Source: Mytilus californianus (taxonomy: Eukaryota; Mollusca; Bivalvia; Mytilida; Mytilidae). Taken from it: 64,000 nt of DNA. A program made the position numbers and the translations under genes. Positions 22,072 through 34,000 of this stretch are shown here, piece after piece (positions within the stretch are counted from its first letter, which is position 1; each line of letters begins with the position of its first letter). The notes under the pieces were generated by a model that searched no databases, was not told the origin of the DNA, and was given only the letters and a program-made list of their open reading frames with translations. The stretch covers positions 55,948,247 to 56,012,246 of the forward strand of contig NW_026262604.1 in the NCBI RefSeq assembly GCF_021869535.1, given 5' to 3'.

Positions 22072-22905
22072 CTCAACTTAAATATTTAGGCCTACAATTT
22101 GACCAATATCTATCCGGAGACAGCACATTTAACCCCATCATTAAAAAGGTAAATGATAGACTTAAATTAAGGTACCGTAAAGCGAATTTCCTGTCCACAG
22201 AAACCCGAATAACGCTTACAACGGCTCTTATTCAATGTAACTTTGATTATTCCTGCTCCTCCTGGTTTTCCGGTGTATTACACATTTTTTAAGTTAAAAA
22301 ATAAGCCTCACAATGCCTAAAACAAAACTACTCTATTCATTACGAAGAGTCGTTGGCAAACCAAAACTATCTAGCCTCGGATTTCTAAACATTGAAAACA
22401 GATTAATACAATAGCGAATGGGACATGTACACAAAATCTACAGTATCCGAAAGATAAAATTGAGAATGGAAATGGGGAATGTGTCAAAGAGACAACAACC
22501 CGACCACAGAACAGACAACAGCAGAAGGCCACCAACAGGTCTTCAATGCAGCGAGAAATTCCCGCACCCGGAGGCGTCCTTCAGCTGGCCCCTAAACAAA
22601 TATATATACTAGTTCAGTGATAATGAACGCCATACTAAACTCCAAATTGTACACAAGAAACTAAAATTAAAAATAATACAAGACTAACAAAGGCTAGAGG
22701 CTCCTGACTTGGGACAGGCGCAAAAATGTTTTTAAAAGCAATGAACATCATAGATACAACAAAAGATCTAGCCCTTTAGACTTTGTTGTTCTAAAAATCA
22801 AAGGAAAAGTTTCCTCATCTTTCCTTTTGAATGCAATCAAGGACTGCAACACGCTTCCTAATTAGTGAAAGTCAATAAAAGACCGCTTTTAAAGCCAATT
22901 CAACA
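22072..22905 (+). mobile_element. LINE reverse transcriptase C-terminal remnant, split by a short repeat
   Basis: 22059-22292 reads PQLKYLGLQFDQYLSGDS, then a basic stretch, then FLSTETRITLTTALIQCNFD, the typical C-terminal thumb and connection text of bivalve LINE RTs. Out-of-frame continuation to 22460 gives VGKPKLSSLGFLNIENR-like text and MGHVHKIYS. The dispersed repeat 22461-22727 then intervenes. After it the LINE resumes with LDFVVLKIKGKVSSSFLLN and AIKDCNTLPN, followed by two stops and KSIKDR. The 5' two thirds of the element is missing. The copy is inactive. Confidence 0.85.
22461..22727 (+). repeat. Mussel ~270-bp dispersed repeat (copy 1 of 3)
   Basis: It contains 'aatggggaatgtgtcaaaga', 'cgcacccggaggcgtccttc' and 'gaggctcctgacttgggaca'. 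Reverse-orientation copies lie at 48838-49080 and 60113-60345. It interrupts the LINE reading around it, so it inserted after the LINE. Confidence 0.8.
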
Positions 22906-23330
22906 TTAAATTTTAGAAATAGTTGAATAGAAATTAGAAGATGTGGTATGAGTGCATGCAATTGAATATTATGTGTCGTTATGAAAATATTTTATACAGA
23001 ATACATAATAATTTAAAGATACGATAACACAAAATAAGTAAACATTGAATTACAGAAATGCAATAAAAATTGTGTCAACAGGTCAAATTAACACGAAAGT
23101 ACGATTTGAGAGTACTCGCAGTTACTGAAAGCTAGTTAAAAGCCAAAAACAATTTACAATAAAAAATCATGCATCAGAGACTAAAATCAATTAAAACACA
23201 TCCCAGGGATTTAGGATTTTAACGCCATGGACAGTCAATATAGACATTACTTCTGCAATACCAAAATAAAAGTATCGACAGGCAGTAGGATCGTTAGGAT
23301 TTAACCTTATAGTAAATAGTTATCGTGTTA
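22906..23330. other. No recognised feature
   Basis: AT-rich spacer between the LINE remnant and the PIF/Harbinger-like element. No convincing ORF or repeat recognised. Confidence 0.4.
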
Positions 23331-24380
23331 GGGACGACATCAAAAGATCGATGTCGGATAAAAAAAAATTATTTCAATTAGTTTGGGGTGAGGGTAAAAA
23401 TAGCTGCAAGTTTTGTTATCCGACATTGATTTTCGGATTGAAAAATACGGATTCCAGTTCGGCCCTAACATATGTTTGGACTTTTAAACCGAATGAAAGC
23501 CATCAAATCGTACCGGAAAGCAAATCTTTGGCCGAAAGTATCGGGGCGAATAATAATCATAGCATCTATGTCGTTCAAACGCTTTATCGATCATGAATGT
23601 TGAATGATATGAAACAGTATACAGATCAACACAGATTGTTTTGGTCCACACGGCATGGTGGTATTTTAAAACAAACTATAAAATTTTCTTTGAATTGTGT
23701 TAATTATTTAATTATAAAAATAAAATATAAATTCAAATAAAAATTTGAAAGTTATATAGATTTTATGAGATAGTAGAAAAATATGACAGTGTTCAACAGA
23801 CATTGAATAGAAATTACATAGATCATATCACATTCACTACATTCATTTGGGATTGTGCTTTTCCTTCTCTATCACAATTGGCACACATGCACTGCCCTGT
23901 CATCACCATACATTTCAATGGACCACTATTGTGTTTAAAGCTATATATTTTATATGAAACAATGAACTGTTTTATATTCATTTGAGAAAAGAAAGAAAAC
24001 AATTAAAACCATAAACCCACTATTTATTTATACCAATCGTGGGCAGATGAAAAATGCAGAATCCATGCTGACTGTAGTGTTTATAAAATAATAATTTAAC
24101 AATGCCTTTTTTTATGCATACAAAAAATACACATAACTTTTTTTTCAATATTTTTTTAAAGTGATGTCAATATACAGAACAAATATACATTGTTGAGGAA
24201 AAAAAGGACCCATGATACAAAAAGTATACTCTGAAAGCATTTGTCCATATTGGTCAATCAATTTTTCCCAAATTAAGTTAAGAGGGGGGGGGAAGGGGGA
24301 TTTGGGGGGGGGGGGGGGGGGGGGTCAGTGAAAAAACTATGTGAATTAAGTTTTTTATCCTGAACTTTTGATGTCGTCCC
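23331..24380. mobile_element. PIF/Harbinger-like non-autonomous element, 1050 bp
   Basis: The left end gggacgacatcaaaag at 23331-23346 is exactly inverted at 24365-24380, and the similarity continues inward with mismatches ('gataaaaaa...aatta'). The flanks read TTA (23328-23330) and TTA (24381-24383), the 3-bp duplication typical of PIF/Harbinger. One open frame (23351-23596, GEGKNSCKFCYPTLIF...) begins inside the left end. It has no recognised domain and no transposase motif. A 21-bp poly-G run lies near the right end. Confidence 0.7.
24304..24324. repeat. Poly-G run, 21 bp
   Basis: An uninterrupted G tract preceded by a second G-rich patch at 24283-24299. It could form G-quadruplex structure and is prone to assembly or sequencing length error. 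Confidence 0.85.
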
Positions 24381-24383
24381 TTA

Positions 24384-25113
24384 TATATATATATAAATTA
24401 AAGCAATCTCTAAATAGAAATTTACGTGGATGTATATTTTAACATCCCAAAAACCATTCTAAAAGAATACAAATTAGTTATGTTTTAATTTGTTGATGAC
24501 AAAATCGATGTTAATGCCAATATAAACAGTATTCAAAGATCGTATTACAACATTAATAAGATAACCTTTACTAATAAGTGTGTTTAAAGGGTCGATGATT
24601 TTACACAGCTCACATAGTGATTTCCGCGCTTTTAGTACAATATTACCGTATACTTTAGGATGTGAAATACCGTTTAAATAAGTTTTCTAAAGGTACAGCC
24701 ATATTTACTAATCAACTCTTTGTATCTATGAAAGAATTTAGTAAATGTTTATAGTAATTAGTAATTTATGGTAACGAAATCCCAGACTTAAAGACCGGGT
24801 CTGATCTAAAACTTTTACCAGGTTGTACGCGATCAAGCCAATATGGAAAAGAGGCTGAGCTTGCCAGTGTCATATCATAATCTGTGTTAAAAATAGTTTG
24901 TTTATGTGCAAAGCACATGGCTTATCAATTAAGTGAGAAAGAGATTTATACTAACCATTCATTTGATGCAGTACTATTTGTTAAATCCAGACTGACAATA
25001 GGTATAAAATAAACACTTAAAATCGTCCAGTTATAAAAAGTAAAAGTAGAAAATAAAATAAATTTAAACATTAAATGTGCAATTTTGATGATATATCATA
25101 TCGTTATAAATAT
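24384..25113. other. 3' flank of the transposase-like pseudogene
   Basis: AT-rich with no ORF of note. I looked for a terminal inverted repeat matching the region after 38262 and found none that I trust. Confidence 0.4.
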
Positions 25114-26697
25114 TTAAGAACTAATTCCTCCTGGTTCTTTTCCTTGAATATACAACATTAACAAAAGTTTTCCATATATTTCCTCGAAATTTAAATGTTT
25201 TCTGTTTATAATTTTCTTGCCTCTTACACTTCTAGGGGTTCTAGGATTTCGCGGATTTGAAATAGAAGTGAAGTCCCTGTCAACATTTTCATTCCATTGA
25301 CAAACTGCCAAGTTCGAACGTTCGAACGTGCATTGCACTGTTTGTCACCAAACGCAATACGTTTATCCTGATAAATATTTATAACGTTGTTGAAACTTTC
25401 AACATAAAATGTGTCTTTTCCTAAAACATAATCCTGAGGATATTTAAAAATGTTGGAATTTAAAAGTACTCCAAGTAACAGTTTTTCAGCCACTGGATCA
25501 GTCAAAACAATTCTTGATGGTTCATAATTTTTATCATATTTACATCTAGAGGAAGGATTATTGTTACAATTTCTGATTGCCCAATGAATATGAGTTGATA
25601 CATGTAACAGTTCCACTTTATCACTTAGTTGAAAGGACCACGTTTTTCTATCAGATTTTGCTGTACCAGCTGCAACTTTTTTCAGAGCTGTTTTACTGCT
25701 TTAACACAATGCCATGTATCGTTTTGATTAATTGCATCAGTTTCTTCACGAATGTATTTGTTGATAGATAGATTCCTGTCATGGCAATGGACACCTACAG
25801 CAACCTCCTTTTCAGCCAAATATGTATATACCCTATCAGTACCAATACGTTCATGTCTTTGAGAAACAACATCGTCAGCTTTGGTTACATGTTGACAAGA
25901 TAAAACTTTGTGTGTTTTTTCACCAATCGCAACAATACTTGCATCTTTAGCGTTTTTACGCCAGCCATGCCTTGCGTCAGTTAAAATATCTATTTCTCTA
26001 AATTTGTCATCATAAATATAATATAAGGCTGATTCTTCAAGCAAGGCTGTTGTTGTAGACTTATGGTATTCTGTTTGAATGTGGTTTTCATATCAGTTGA
26101 AGAACTTATTTCGTTTTTCCCAATTAATTTTCCCGATTCCAGCACCATCTACAAACTTGGTATAATGTGATGGCAACATTCCACTACAGATCAGACCATG
26201 CTGCACTCTGTTATTCACCAAGTATTCCTTGTTCTGCATGTATGGCGAAGAAGACCTAAGAAAAGTGTGAGAGGATTCACATTTCATTCTTGTCATAATT
26301 ACATGTCCTCTTGTTGCCCATTTCTCTATAATTAGGTTGTTTTTACAGTATCTGAAATGAGCTTCCACCACTTATTTGTAACGTTTTAGTGAGTCCTCAG
26401 CACACATGAATATTTTTTGGCTAACATCTTTTTTCCTAGCTTTAACGTAGGTACTTTGTATTGGATCTGGTATATGTATAGATTGTTCATCAGATGCATT
26501 CCCTACTTCCTGACTAGGCCACATCTCCAATAAAGTTTCCAAAACCTGCAAATTTCCTGTAGGTTTGTTTAACCTTTGAGTCAATATATTCCTAATTTCC
26601 AGTATTTTACCAAGAATTTCTGCTTTCTTTTCATCACTTCCTGAAAACTCCATTCTGAAACTTGGGGTTCTTTTTCGTTTTTTTGTGGACTAGCCAT
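25114..26697 (-). pseudogene. DDE-transposase-like protein, first ORF of a two-gene transposon
   Basis: The minus-strand gene starts at ATG 26697 (MASPQK). It shifts frame in a 7-T run (plus strand, 26678-26684) and continues MEFSGSDEKKAEILGKILEI. There is an in-frame TAA at 26374-26372 and an in-frame TGA at 26095-26093. A frameshift follows near 25690-25680 and another near 25310-25325, where 'gttcgaac' is duplicated. Conserved-looking blocks are ATRGHVIMTRMKCESSHTF, LTDARHGWRK, GVHCHDRNLS, NDTWHCVKAVK, DTFYVESFNNV and LAVCQWNENVDRD. The Asp in DARHGW (codon at about 25978), the Asp in CHDRN (about 25780) and the Glu in YVESFN (about 25400) are candidates for a D-D-E triad spaced about 66 and 127 residues. 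I recall similar proteins in many marine invertebrates but cannot place the superfamily. It diverges from the plus-strand ORF at 27263. Confidence 0.7.
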
Positions 26698-27262
26698 AAT
26701 TTTGTCTTTAAAGATTTTTATTAATATTGAAATGACCAAACAGTTGAGTTCCCATACATATTATGGATGAGTTTATATTGTAAATTGGGTGAAAGGGGAG
26801 TAGTGTATAATATATATGACAAAAAACATAATTATAATCTAAAGATTATGTCTTTATCTTATTTTTATATTTTATTTCAAAGATACATGTATAAGAATTC
26901 TTTTTTTTTAATGTATTAATGACTAATGACAAAAACAAATAATATAACAGGATAGGATTACATTCTCCATCCCTCTTTGTAGATTGCACTTGTCCTGAAA
27001 TATGATATTACACAAACCTACACATAAGTAAACAGTTACCGCCAAAATAGTGCAAATTCTTTGAGAGATAATTTATGATGCTGGGGTTTATCATTACTTG
27101 AGGTTCTTTCAGGATTTATAACCTCAGTAGAACAGCATGTAAACAAATAAATGAAAAAAACTTTTTATTTAGAAAATATTATTTTATCTAAAACAGAACA
27201 AAAGAGCAGTTACAAACATGAATTAGTACCTTTTATTTAAAAATTACATTTGGTTCAAATTT
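26698..27262. promoter_or_regulatory. Divergent intergenic region of the two-ORF transposon
   Basis: It lies between the divergent transposase-like gene and the plus-strand ORF and would carry both promoters. I see AT-rich sequence with 'tataata/tatata' strings but no element I can assign. The plus-strand frame is open back to a TAG at 27224-27226 without an ATG, so an upstream exon is possible. Confidence 0.3.
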
Positions 27263-27578
27263 TTGGAAGGCAAAGTCTCTGGTCATATCTATGCTATCAA
27301 TTTGAAAATGGACGACAGTGTAAATCAAGGAAAATCTATCTTGGCTCTTGAAGTTACAGAAGAACAAAAAGAAACTATTTATAATTTATTTGCTCACAAT
27401 AACTGGGATTATAAAGAAACTGAAATTAAAGAAAACAAAGATGAAAATAAAGAGACAAATGGGACAGGAAATTCAGAAGATTTTGATGATTTTTTGATAG
27501 AGCAAAATGATATTTTTGAAGAATGTCAGTACTGTTTATGCAAATCGTGCATAACACATGAACATAACAAACAAATGT
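27263..27578 (+). pseudogene. Second ORF of the two-gene transposon, 5' part
   Basis: The frame reads FLEGKVSGHIYAINLKMDD, then an acidic Lys/Glu-rich linker, then CQYCLCKSCITHEHNKQM, a small Cys/His cluster that could bind zinc. It ends abruptly at TGA after HNKQM, where unrelated repetitive DNA begins. The missing 3' part is recognisable 10.4 kb downstream at 38001-38262. The position, divergent from the transposase-like gene, suggests an accessory protein. This pairing is from memory of invertebrate sequences and from fit at the break. No ATG is visible at the 5' end of the frame. Confidence 0.6.
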
Positions 27579-28011
27579 GATTTTAAGATTTTATGGTCAA
27601 CATATCATATGTCATTTTATTACATCGCGATGACCGTATTATTATATATACATGCAACCGTAACATTAATTTAATATATAACAACAAACCAGTGTATACT
27701 CTGGGACTATGATTATATTAGTATAATAGTCCCAGGTATACTGATTTGTATCACTACAATATAATAGTTATTACAGTGCGGTTGAATTTCCTGTCATTTA
27801 TTCATCATCCATGCACGAACTTGTATCAGAAAAAAATATATCTCTGTGAATTAAGCCAAAAATGTATAAGAACCGAAACAATTGAAGAGTTATATGACCA
27901 AAAGGACTTAAAATGTAGCCATCTAAGGTCAATTTTGCCTGAGGGAGTTCAAACCTTAGTTTTTTTTAATATTTCTAAATTCAAAAACTGACAATTTTAA
28001 AAATATTTGTT

Positions 28012-28178
28012 ATTAATCATGTCAGTACCGAAGTACTGACTACTGAGCTGAAGATGCCCTCGGGGACTGATAGTCCACCAGCAGAGGTATCGACCCAGTG
28101 ATGTAAAAAATAAAAAGAATTCATGCGTCCGAAGAGCTTTTCTGGATTTACCTTCATCAGGAACGCCCAAGCCAAGGA
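28012..28178 (-). repeat. SINE-like dispersed repeat, minus copy 4
   Basis: The reverse complement begins 'cttgggcgttcctgatgaag' and runs through 'gactatcagtccccgagggc' to 'agtacttcggtactgacatg', matching the plus-strand copies at 4.9, 8.3 and 9.5 kb. This copy and copy 5 are less decayed. Confidence 0.7.
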
Positions 28179-30237
28179 TTATAAGAACCGAAACAATTAA
28201 ATAGCTATATAACCAAAAGGACATAAAAATATAGCCAAATCCATCTAAGGTCAACTTTGCTTGATTGAGGTGAAACCTTAGTTTCTTTATAATTTAAAAA
28301 TTTTATTTTTTATCAAGTTGTCCGTGTCTCCCAAAAATGTTACCACGTCCAAACTGAACGTTTTTGCACGGAACGTCAATGTAACGTAATATATATAATT
28401 TCATTTTCAATGACTGAAAGTTTCGCATGTATATGTCTTTAGCATTTATAACGTTCTGCATAATGATATTATTTTGGGAGATAATTTTTGATAAAAATCT
28501 TTTACAAGTGATAAAAAGGTGAACTATAGTTGTTAATTTCTGTGTCATTTGGTCTCTTGTGGAGAGTTGTCTCATTGGCAATCATACCACATCTTCTTTT
28601 TTTATAATCAAATCAAGTGAAGAAGACATTTAAGTGTTTAAAAAATGTCAAAAATCATATATACTTCAAATTTTAGGCCAAAATAAGCCTTTATCGGAAT
28701 TTCTTCTATGTACAAATAAGAAATAAATACATATAAACATAATGATCATGATATTAAACGGCCACGACAAATATCATGTCAGTTCGAAGTCTGGAGGCTT
28801 TTTTCGAAATTCCATATAACAGAACTGCTGTAAGATTTGAAACTTCCAGTTCACAATTATGACAGCAAGCAGTTCGATATTGTAATATTTTCAAACAAAT
28901 TAAAGAAAAGGTCTGTCGCCTTAACCTTAAAATGTGATTTTAAAATTTTACGGTCAACATATCATATGTCATTTTATTACATCGCGATGACCGTGAGGTC
29001 ATTTCGATGTATTGCTATCGCCTAAATTTCCATTATGCAAATTAGTTCTGGGTTTTCAACCGATCTATAAAAATAATAGATCCGCGGTCATTATCTAGTG
29101 CAAAATAACATTACTTATCGCTTGTTTCAAATTCATTTTTTCAATGGATACTCCTATAAATATTTTTATTAAAACACAAATTAATAACATGTAAATGTGT
29201 TGTCGTTAGTTATATATATAAAAGTAAAAAATCATTGATGATATCTGTGTACACGTACCGAAAAATTGTGTTAAAGCTTACGGAAGAATATCTCAAGAAC
29301 GTTTTGCGACACTCCCGGCAAGTACCGATAACTCTGTTATTGTTTTGCGGGAAAATATGAATGGCTTCTCATATCCAATCTTTTAGAAAAATCGATTTTT
29401 TTACAGAAGAGTGTCCACCATGCACTTGCACTGCACTATAATTAGAATAGTATAATAGAATGATATACAAATAGAAGAAAATTATATATACATGCAACCG
29501 TAACATTAATTTAATATATAACAACAAACCAGTGTATACTCTGGGACTATTATTATATTAGTATAATAGTCCCAGGTATACTGATTTGTATCACTACAAT
29601 ATAATAGTTATTACAGTGCGGTTGAATTTCCTGTCATTTATTCATCATCCATGCACGAACTTGTATCAGAAAAAAATATATCTCTGTAAATTAACCTCAG
29701 TTTCAGGTATAGAGATGTCATCTATTTCTGTGACATGTTCTTTTGACCATTTACAAGAACCTGCGGTCATCCGATGTTCAGTACTTCAGTACTTTGATTT
29801 TTTTTCTCAACATTTTCCGTGTTTCCCTTAAATGTTACAAAAGAGCCATTGTTCACATTTTTTCAGTACATGATAAGTTAGGGTAGTTCAAATATGTGAC
29901 CGAAGAATGAACCATAACAAAATGTTATTACCGAAATGTGATTTTTTTAAAGTTTCATTTAAGCCTTCAATGTTAAGAAAACGCTCAATTATTCATCAAA
30001 CACGTTATAAATTTCAAACGTCCGAAGCTCTATTCTGGATTTACCTTCATCAGGAACGCCCACAGTCGAATATTTGAAAGCCAAAAATGTATAAGAACCG
30101 AAACAATTGAAGAGTTATATGACCAAAAGGACCTAAAATGTAGCCATCTAAGGTCAACTTTGCCTGAGGGAGTTTTTTTATAGTTTTAGTTTTTTTTTAA
30201 TATTTCTAAATTCAAAAACTGACAATTTTAAAAATAT

Positions 30238-30404
30238 TTGTTATTAATCATGTCAGTACCGAAGTACTGACTACTGAGCTGATGATGCCCTCGGGGACTG
30301 ATAGTCCACCAGCAGAGGTATCGACCCAGTGATGTAAAAAAATGAAAAGAATTCATGCGTCCGAAGAGCTTTTCTGGATTTACCTTCATCAGGAACGCCC
30401 AAGC
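30238..30404 (-). repeat. SINE-like dispersed repeat, minus copy 5
   Basis: Nearly identical to copy 4, carried along with the duplicated module. A further partial copy (ends only) lies at 30020-30062. Confidence 0.7.
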
Positions 30405-30443
30405 CAAGGATTATAAGAACCGAAACAATTGAATAGCTATATA

Positions 30444-30473
30444 CAGTACTTGCAACCTTAGGCGTTACTGTTT
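30444..30473 (+). repeat. Left terminal inverted repeat
   Basis: 30 bp, CAGTACTTGCAACCTTAGGC at the outer end, perfectly complementary to 37969-37998. In a related copy of the flanking repeat at about 28210 the sequence reads 'agctatataaccaaaagg' without the element, which locates a TA target. Confidence 0.85.
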
Positions 30474-31029
30474 GACGTGAACTTGACTGATCGGTGAATG
30501 ATCGGTGACGGATGTTTGACTGATCGATGACTGATCGGTGATCGATGACCCATAGAATCCGTCAGAAACGTCAAATAGGCTATGTGAGAGTTACCGTGAC
30601 AACGGTCAGCGATCGATCAGTAAATTAATTGTATGCACGGATCGGACGGATACGTATATAATTAAAATTCTTATGTAAAACGAACTCCACAGTATTTACA
30701 GTCGATAAACGCGGACCTCTACGAAGACACCTTTACTCGTTAATTATGTACCACTAAAAAGCGATAAAATGTTATCATTTAAAATAAATTCTCTATTTGT
30801 TGTCGTTAGATGATGAAAATAAAAATAGTATAACAGTAAAGATACATATATACAGCTTTGTTTGGATTAATTAATTTAGAGTGTTGTTTTAATTTTTGTT
30901 CTAGATTACCAATATTTCTTCTTCTTATAACATATAATGCAATGTTATTTCTGATTAGTTATTTAAAAGGCCTCAAGAAAAGTTTCTTTGATAGAATTTA
31001 AAAAAAATAAGTATTAAAATACTTAAACT

Positions 31030-34000
31030 TTAATTTGTGTTGATTAAAGGTGCAATCATTTCATTATTTTGTACTTTTTGTACATCAGGATTGGTCGTTT
31101 TTCATAAAATATGCTGAATTTCAGGAAAAAGATACTAAATTTTTGTTCGCGTTGCTTAAATATGCAAATATTTCTTCTTTCATATCAGAAATAATCCAAC
31201 TTCAATTGCAATCAGTCATAGTTAATGCATTCAGATAATTACTTAAATTGTATAAGATATGAATAATTTAAGGATAAATATACATAAACTTTTGTTTTTT
31301 TTAAAAAGAATTCAATAATTTCTCTTTTTTAATGGAAATTATTGAACGCCTATGGCTTCTTGTACTTTTTATGGTTCAGGATTGGTTGTTTTTTCTAAAA
31401 TCAAAATAATATCTGAGAAAATATACTAAAATGATGTTCTCATTGATTAAATTACCAATTTTTCTTCTTTTGATAAAAAATAATGCAATGTTATTTGTAA
31501 CATGTTTTTTTCAAAGACCTCCAATAAGATTTTTTTTGTACGAATTTTGATAATGTAAGGAGAATGATACTTAAACTTTTGTTTTGTTGTAAATACGAAT
31601 GCAATAATTTCTTTATATTGATAGAAATTATGAACCGTCATTTGATTTTGGTACATTTTGTACATCAGGATTGGTTGTTTTTCATAAAATATGCTTAATA
31701 TAAGCGAAAAGATACTAAATTTTTGTTCCCATTGCTTAAATATGCAAATATTTCTTCTTTTATATCAGAAATAATGCAACTTCAATTGCAATCAATCATT
31801 ATAAATGCCTTTAGATAAGTAATTTTGTATAAATAAAAATGTGAATCATTGAAGGATAAATATGCATAAACTTTAGTTTTGTTAGACAAGAATGCAATAA
31901 TTTCTTTATTTTGATAGAAATTATGAACTGTCATTTGATTTTGGTTCTTTTTGTACATCAGGATTGGTTTTTTTCATAAAATATGCTGAATTTCAGGGAA
32001 AAGATACTAAATTTTTTTTCGTGTTGCTTGAAAATGTAAATATGTCTTCTTTTGTATCAGAAATAATTCAACATCAATTGCAATCAGTCATAATTAATGC
32101 ATTCAGATAAGTACTTTTGTATAAGATATAAATAATTAACTGATAAATATACATAAACTTTTGTTTTTGTTTGATAAATATTCAAAATTCCTTTATTTCA
32201 TTTTAAATTATTGACTGCCTATGGCTTTTTGTACTTTTTATGGTTTAGGATTGGTTGTTTTGTATAAAATCAAAATAATATCTGAGAAAATATACTAAAA
32301 TGTTGTTCTCATTGATTAAAATTACCACTTTTTCTTCTTTTGATAAAAAATAATGCAATGTTATTTGTAACTTGTTATTTCAAAGTCCTCCAATAAGATT
32401 TTTTTTGTAAGAATTTTGATAATGTAAGGAGAATAATACTTAAACTTTTGTTTTGTGTTGAATGCGAATGCAATAATTTCTTTATATAAATAGAAATTAT
32501 GAACCGTCATTTGATTTCAGTACAATTTGTACATCAGGATTGGTTGTTTTTCATAAAATATGCTGATTTTCAGAGAAAAGATACTAAATTTTTGTTTGCA
32601 TTGCTTAAATATGCAAATATTTCTTCTTTTATATCAGAAATAATGCAACTTCAATTGCAATCAGTCATTATAAATGCATTTAAATAAGTAATTTTGTATA
32701 AAATGTGAATCATTGAAGGATAAATATGCAGAAACTTTTGTTTTTGTTAGATAAGAATGCAATAATTTCTTTATTTTGATAGAATGTATGAACCGTCATT
32801 TGATTTTGGTTCTTTTTGTACATCAGTTTGGTTTATTTTCCTAAAATCTGCTGAATTTCAAGGAAAAGATACTAAATTTGTGTTCGCATTGCTTAAAAAT
32901 GCAGATATTTCTTCTTTAATATCAGAAATAATTCAACGTCAATTGCAATCAGTCATAAGTAATGCATTCAAATAAGTACTTTTATATAAGATATGAATAA
33001 TTTAAGGATAAATATACATAAACTTTTGTTTTTTTTAAAAAGAATTCAATAATTTCTCTTTTTTAATGGAAATTATTGAACGCCTATGGCTTCTTGTACT
33101 TTTTATGGTTCAGGATTGGTTGTTTTTTCTAAAATCAAAATAATATCTGAGAAAATATACTAAAATGTTGTTCTCATTGATTAAAATTACCACTTTTTCT
33201 TCTTTTGATAAAAAATAATGCAATGTTATTTGTAACTTGTTATTTCAAAGTCCTCCAATAAGATTTTTTTTGTAAGAATTTTGATAATGTAAGGAGAATA
33301 ATACTTAAACTTTTGTTTTGTGTTGAATGCGAATGCAATAATTTCTTTATATAAATAGAAATTATGAACCGTCATTTGATTTCAGTACATTTTGTACATC
33401 AGGATTGGTTGTTTTTCATAAAATATGCTGATTTTCAGAGAAAAGATACTAAATTTTTGTTTGCATTGCTTAAATATGCAAATATTTCTTCTTTTATATC
33501 AGAAATAATGCAACTTCAATTGCAATCAGTCATTATAAATGCATTTAAATAAGTAATTTTGTATAAAATGTGAATCATTGAAGGATAAATATGCAGAAAC
33601 TTTTGTTTTTGTTAGATAAGAATGCAATAAGTTCTTTATTTTGATAGAAATTATGAACCGTCATTTGATTTTGGTTCTTTTTGTACATCAGGATTGGTTT
33701 ATTTTCCTAAAATATGCTGAATTTCAAGGAAAAGATTCTAAATTTGTGTTCGCATTGCTTAAAAATGCAGAAATTTCTTCTTTAATATGAGAAATAATTC
33801 AACGTCAATTGCAATCAGTCATAAGTAATGCATTCAAATAAGTACTTTTATATAAGATATGAATAATTTAAGGATAAATATACATAAACTTTTGTTTTTT
33901 TTAAAAAGAATTCAATAATTTCTCTTTTTTAATGGAAATTATTGAACGCCTATGGCTTTTTGTACTTTTTATGGTTCAGGATTGGTTGTTTTATTATAAA

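Larger units (their letters stand above)
27579..30443. repeat. Inserted repetitive block with an internally duplicated module
   Basis: The block 27583-28230 is largely repeated at 28930-30440. 'cggtcaacatatcatatgtc' occurs near 27594 and 28952. A 210-bp stretch with a hairpin (27690-27743 and 29530-29583, arms 'ctgggactat'/'atagtcccag') is nearly identical. 'accgaaacaattgaagagtt' occurs near 27872 and 30097. The first module lacks about 480 bp (28989-29482) and about 390 bp (29694-30080) present in the second, so it looks like a deletion derivative. No ORF of significance. Confidence 0.75.
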
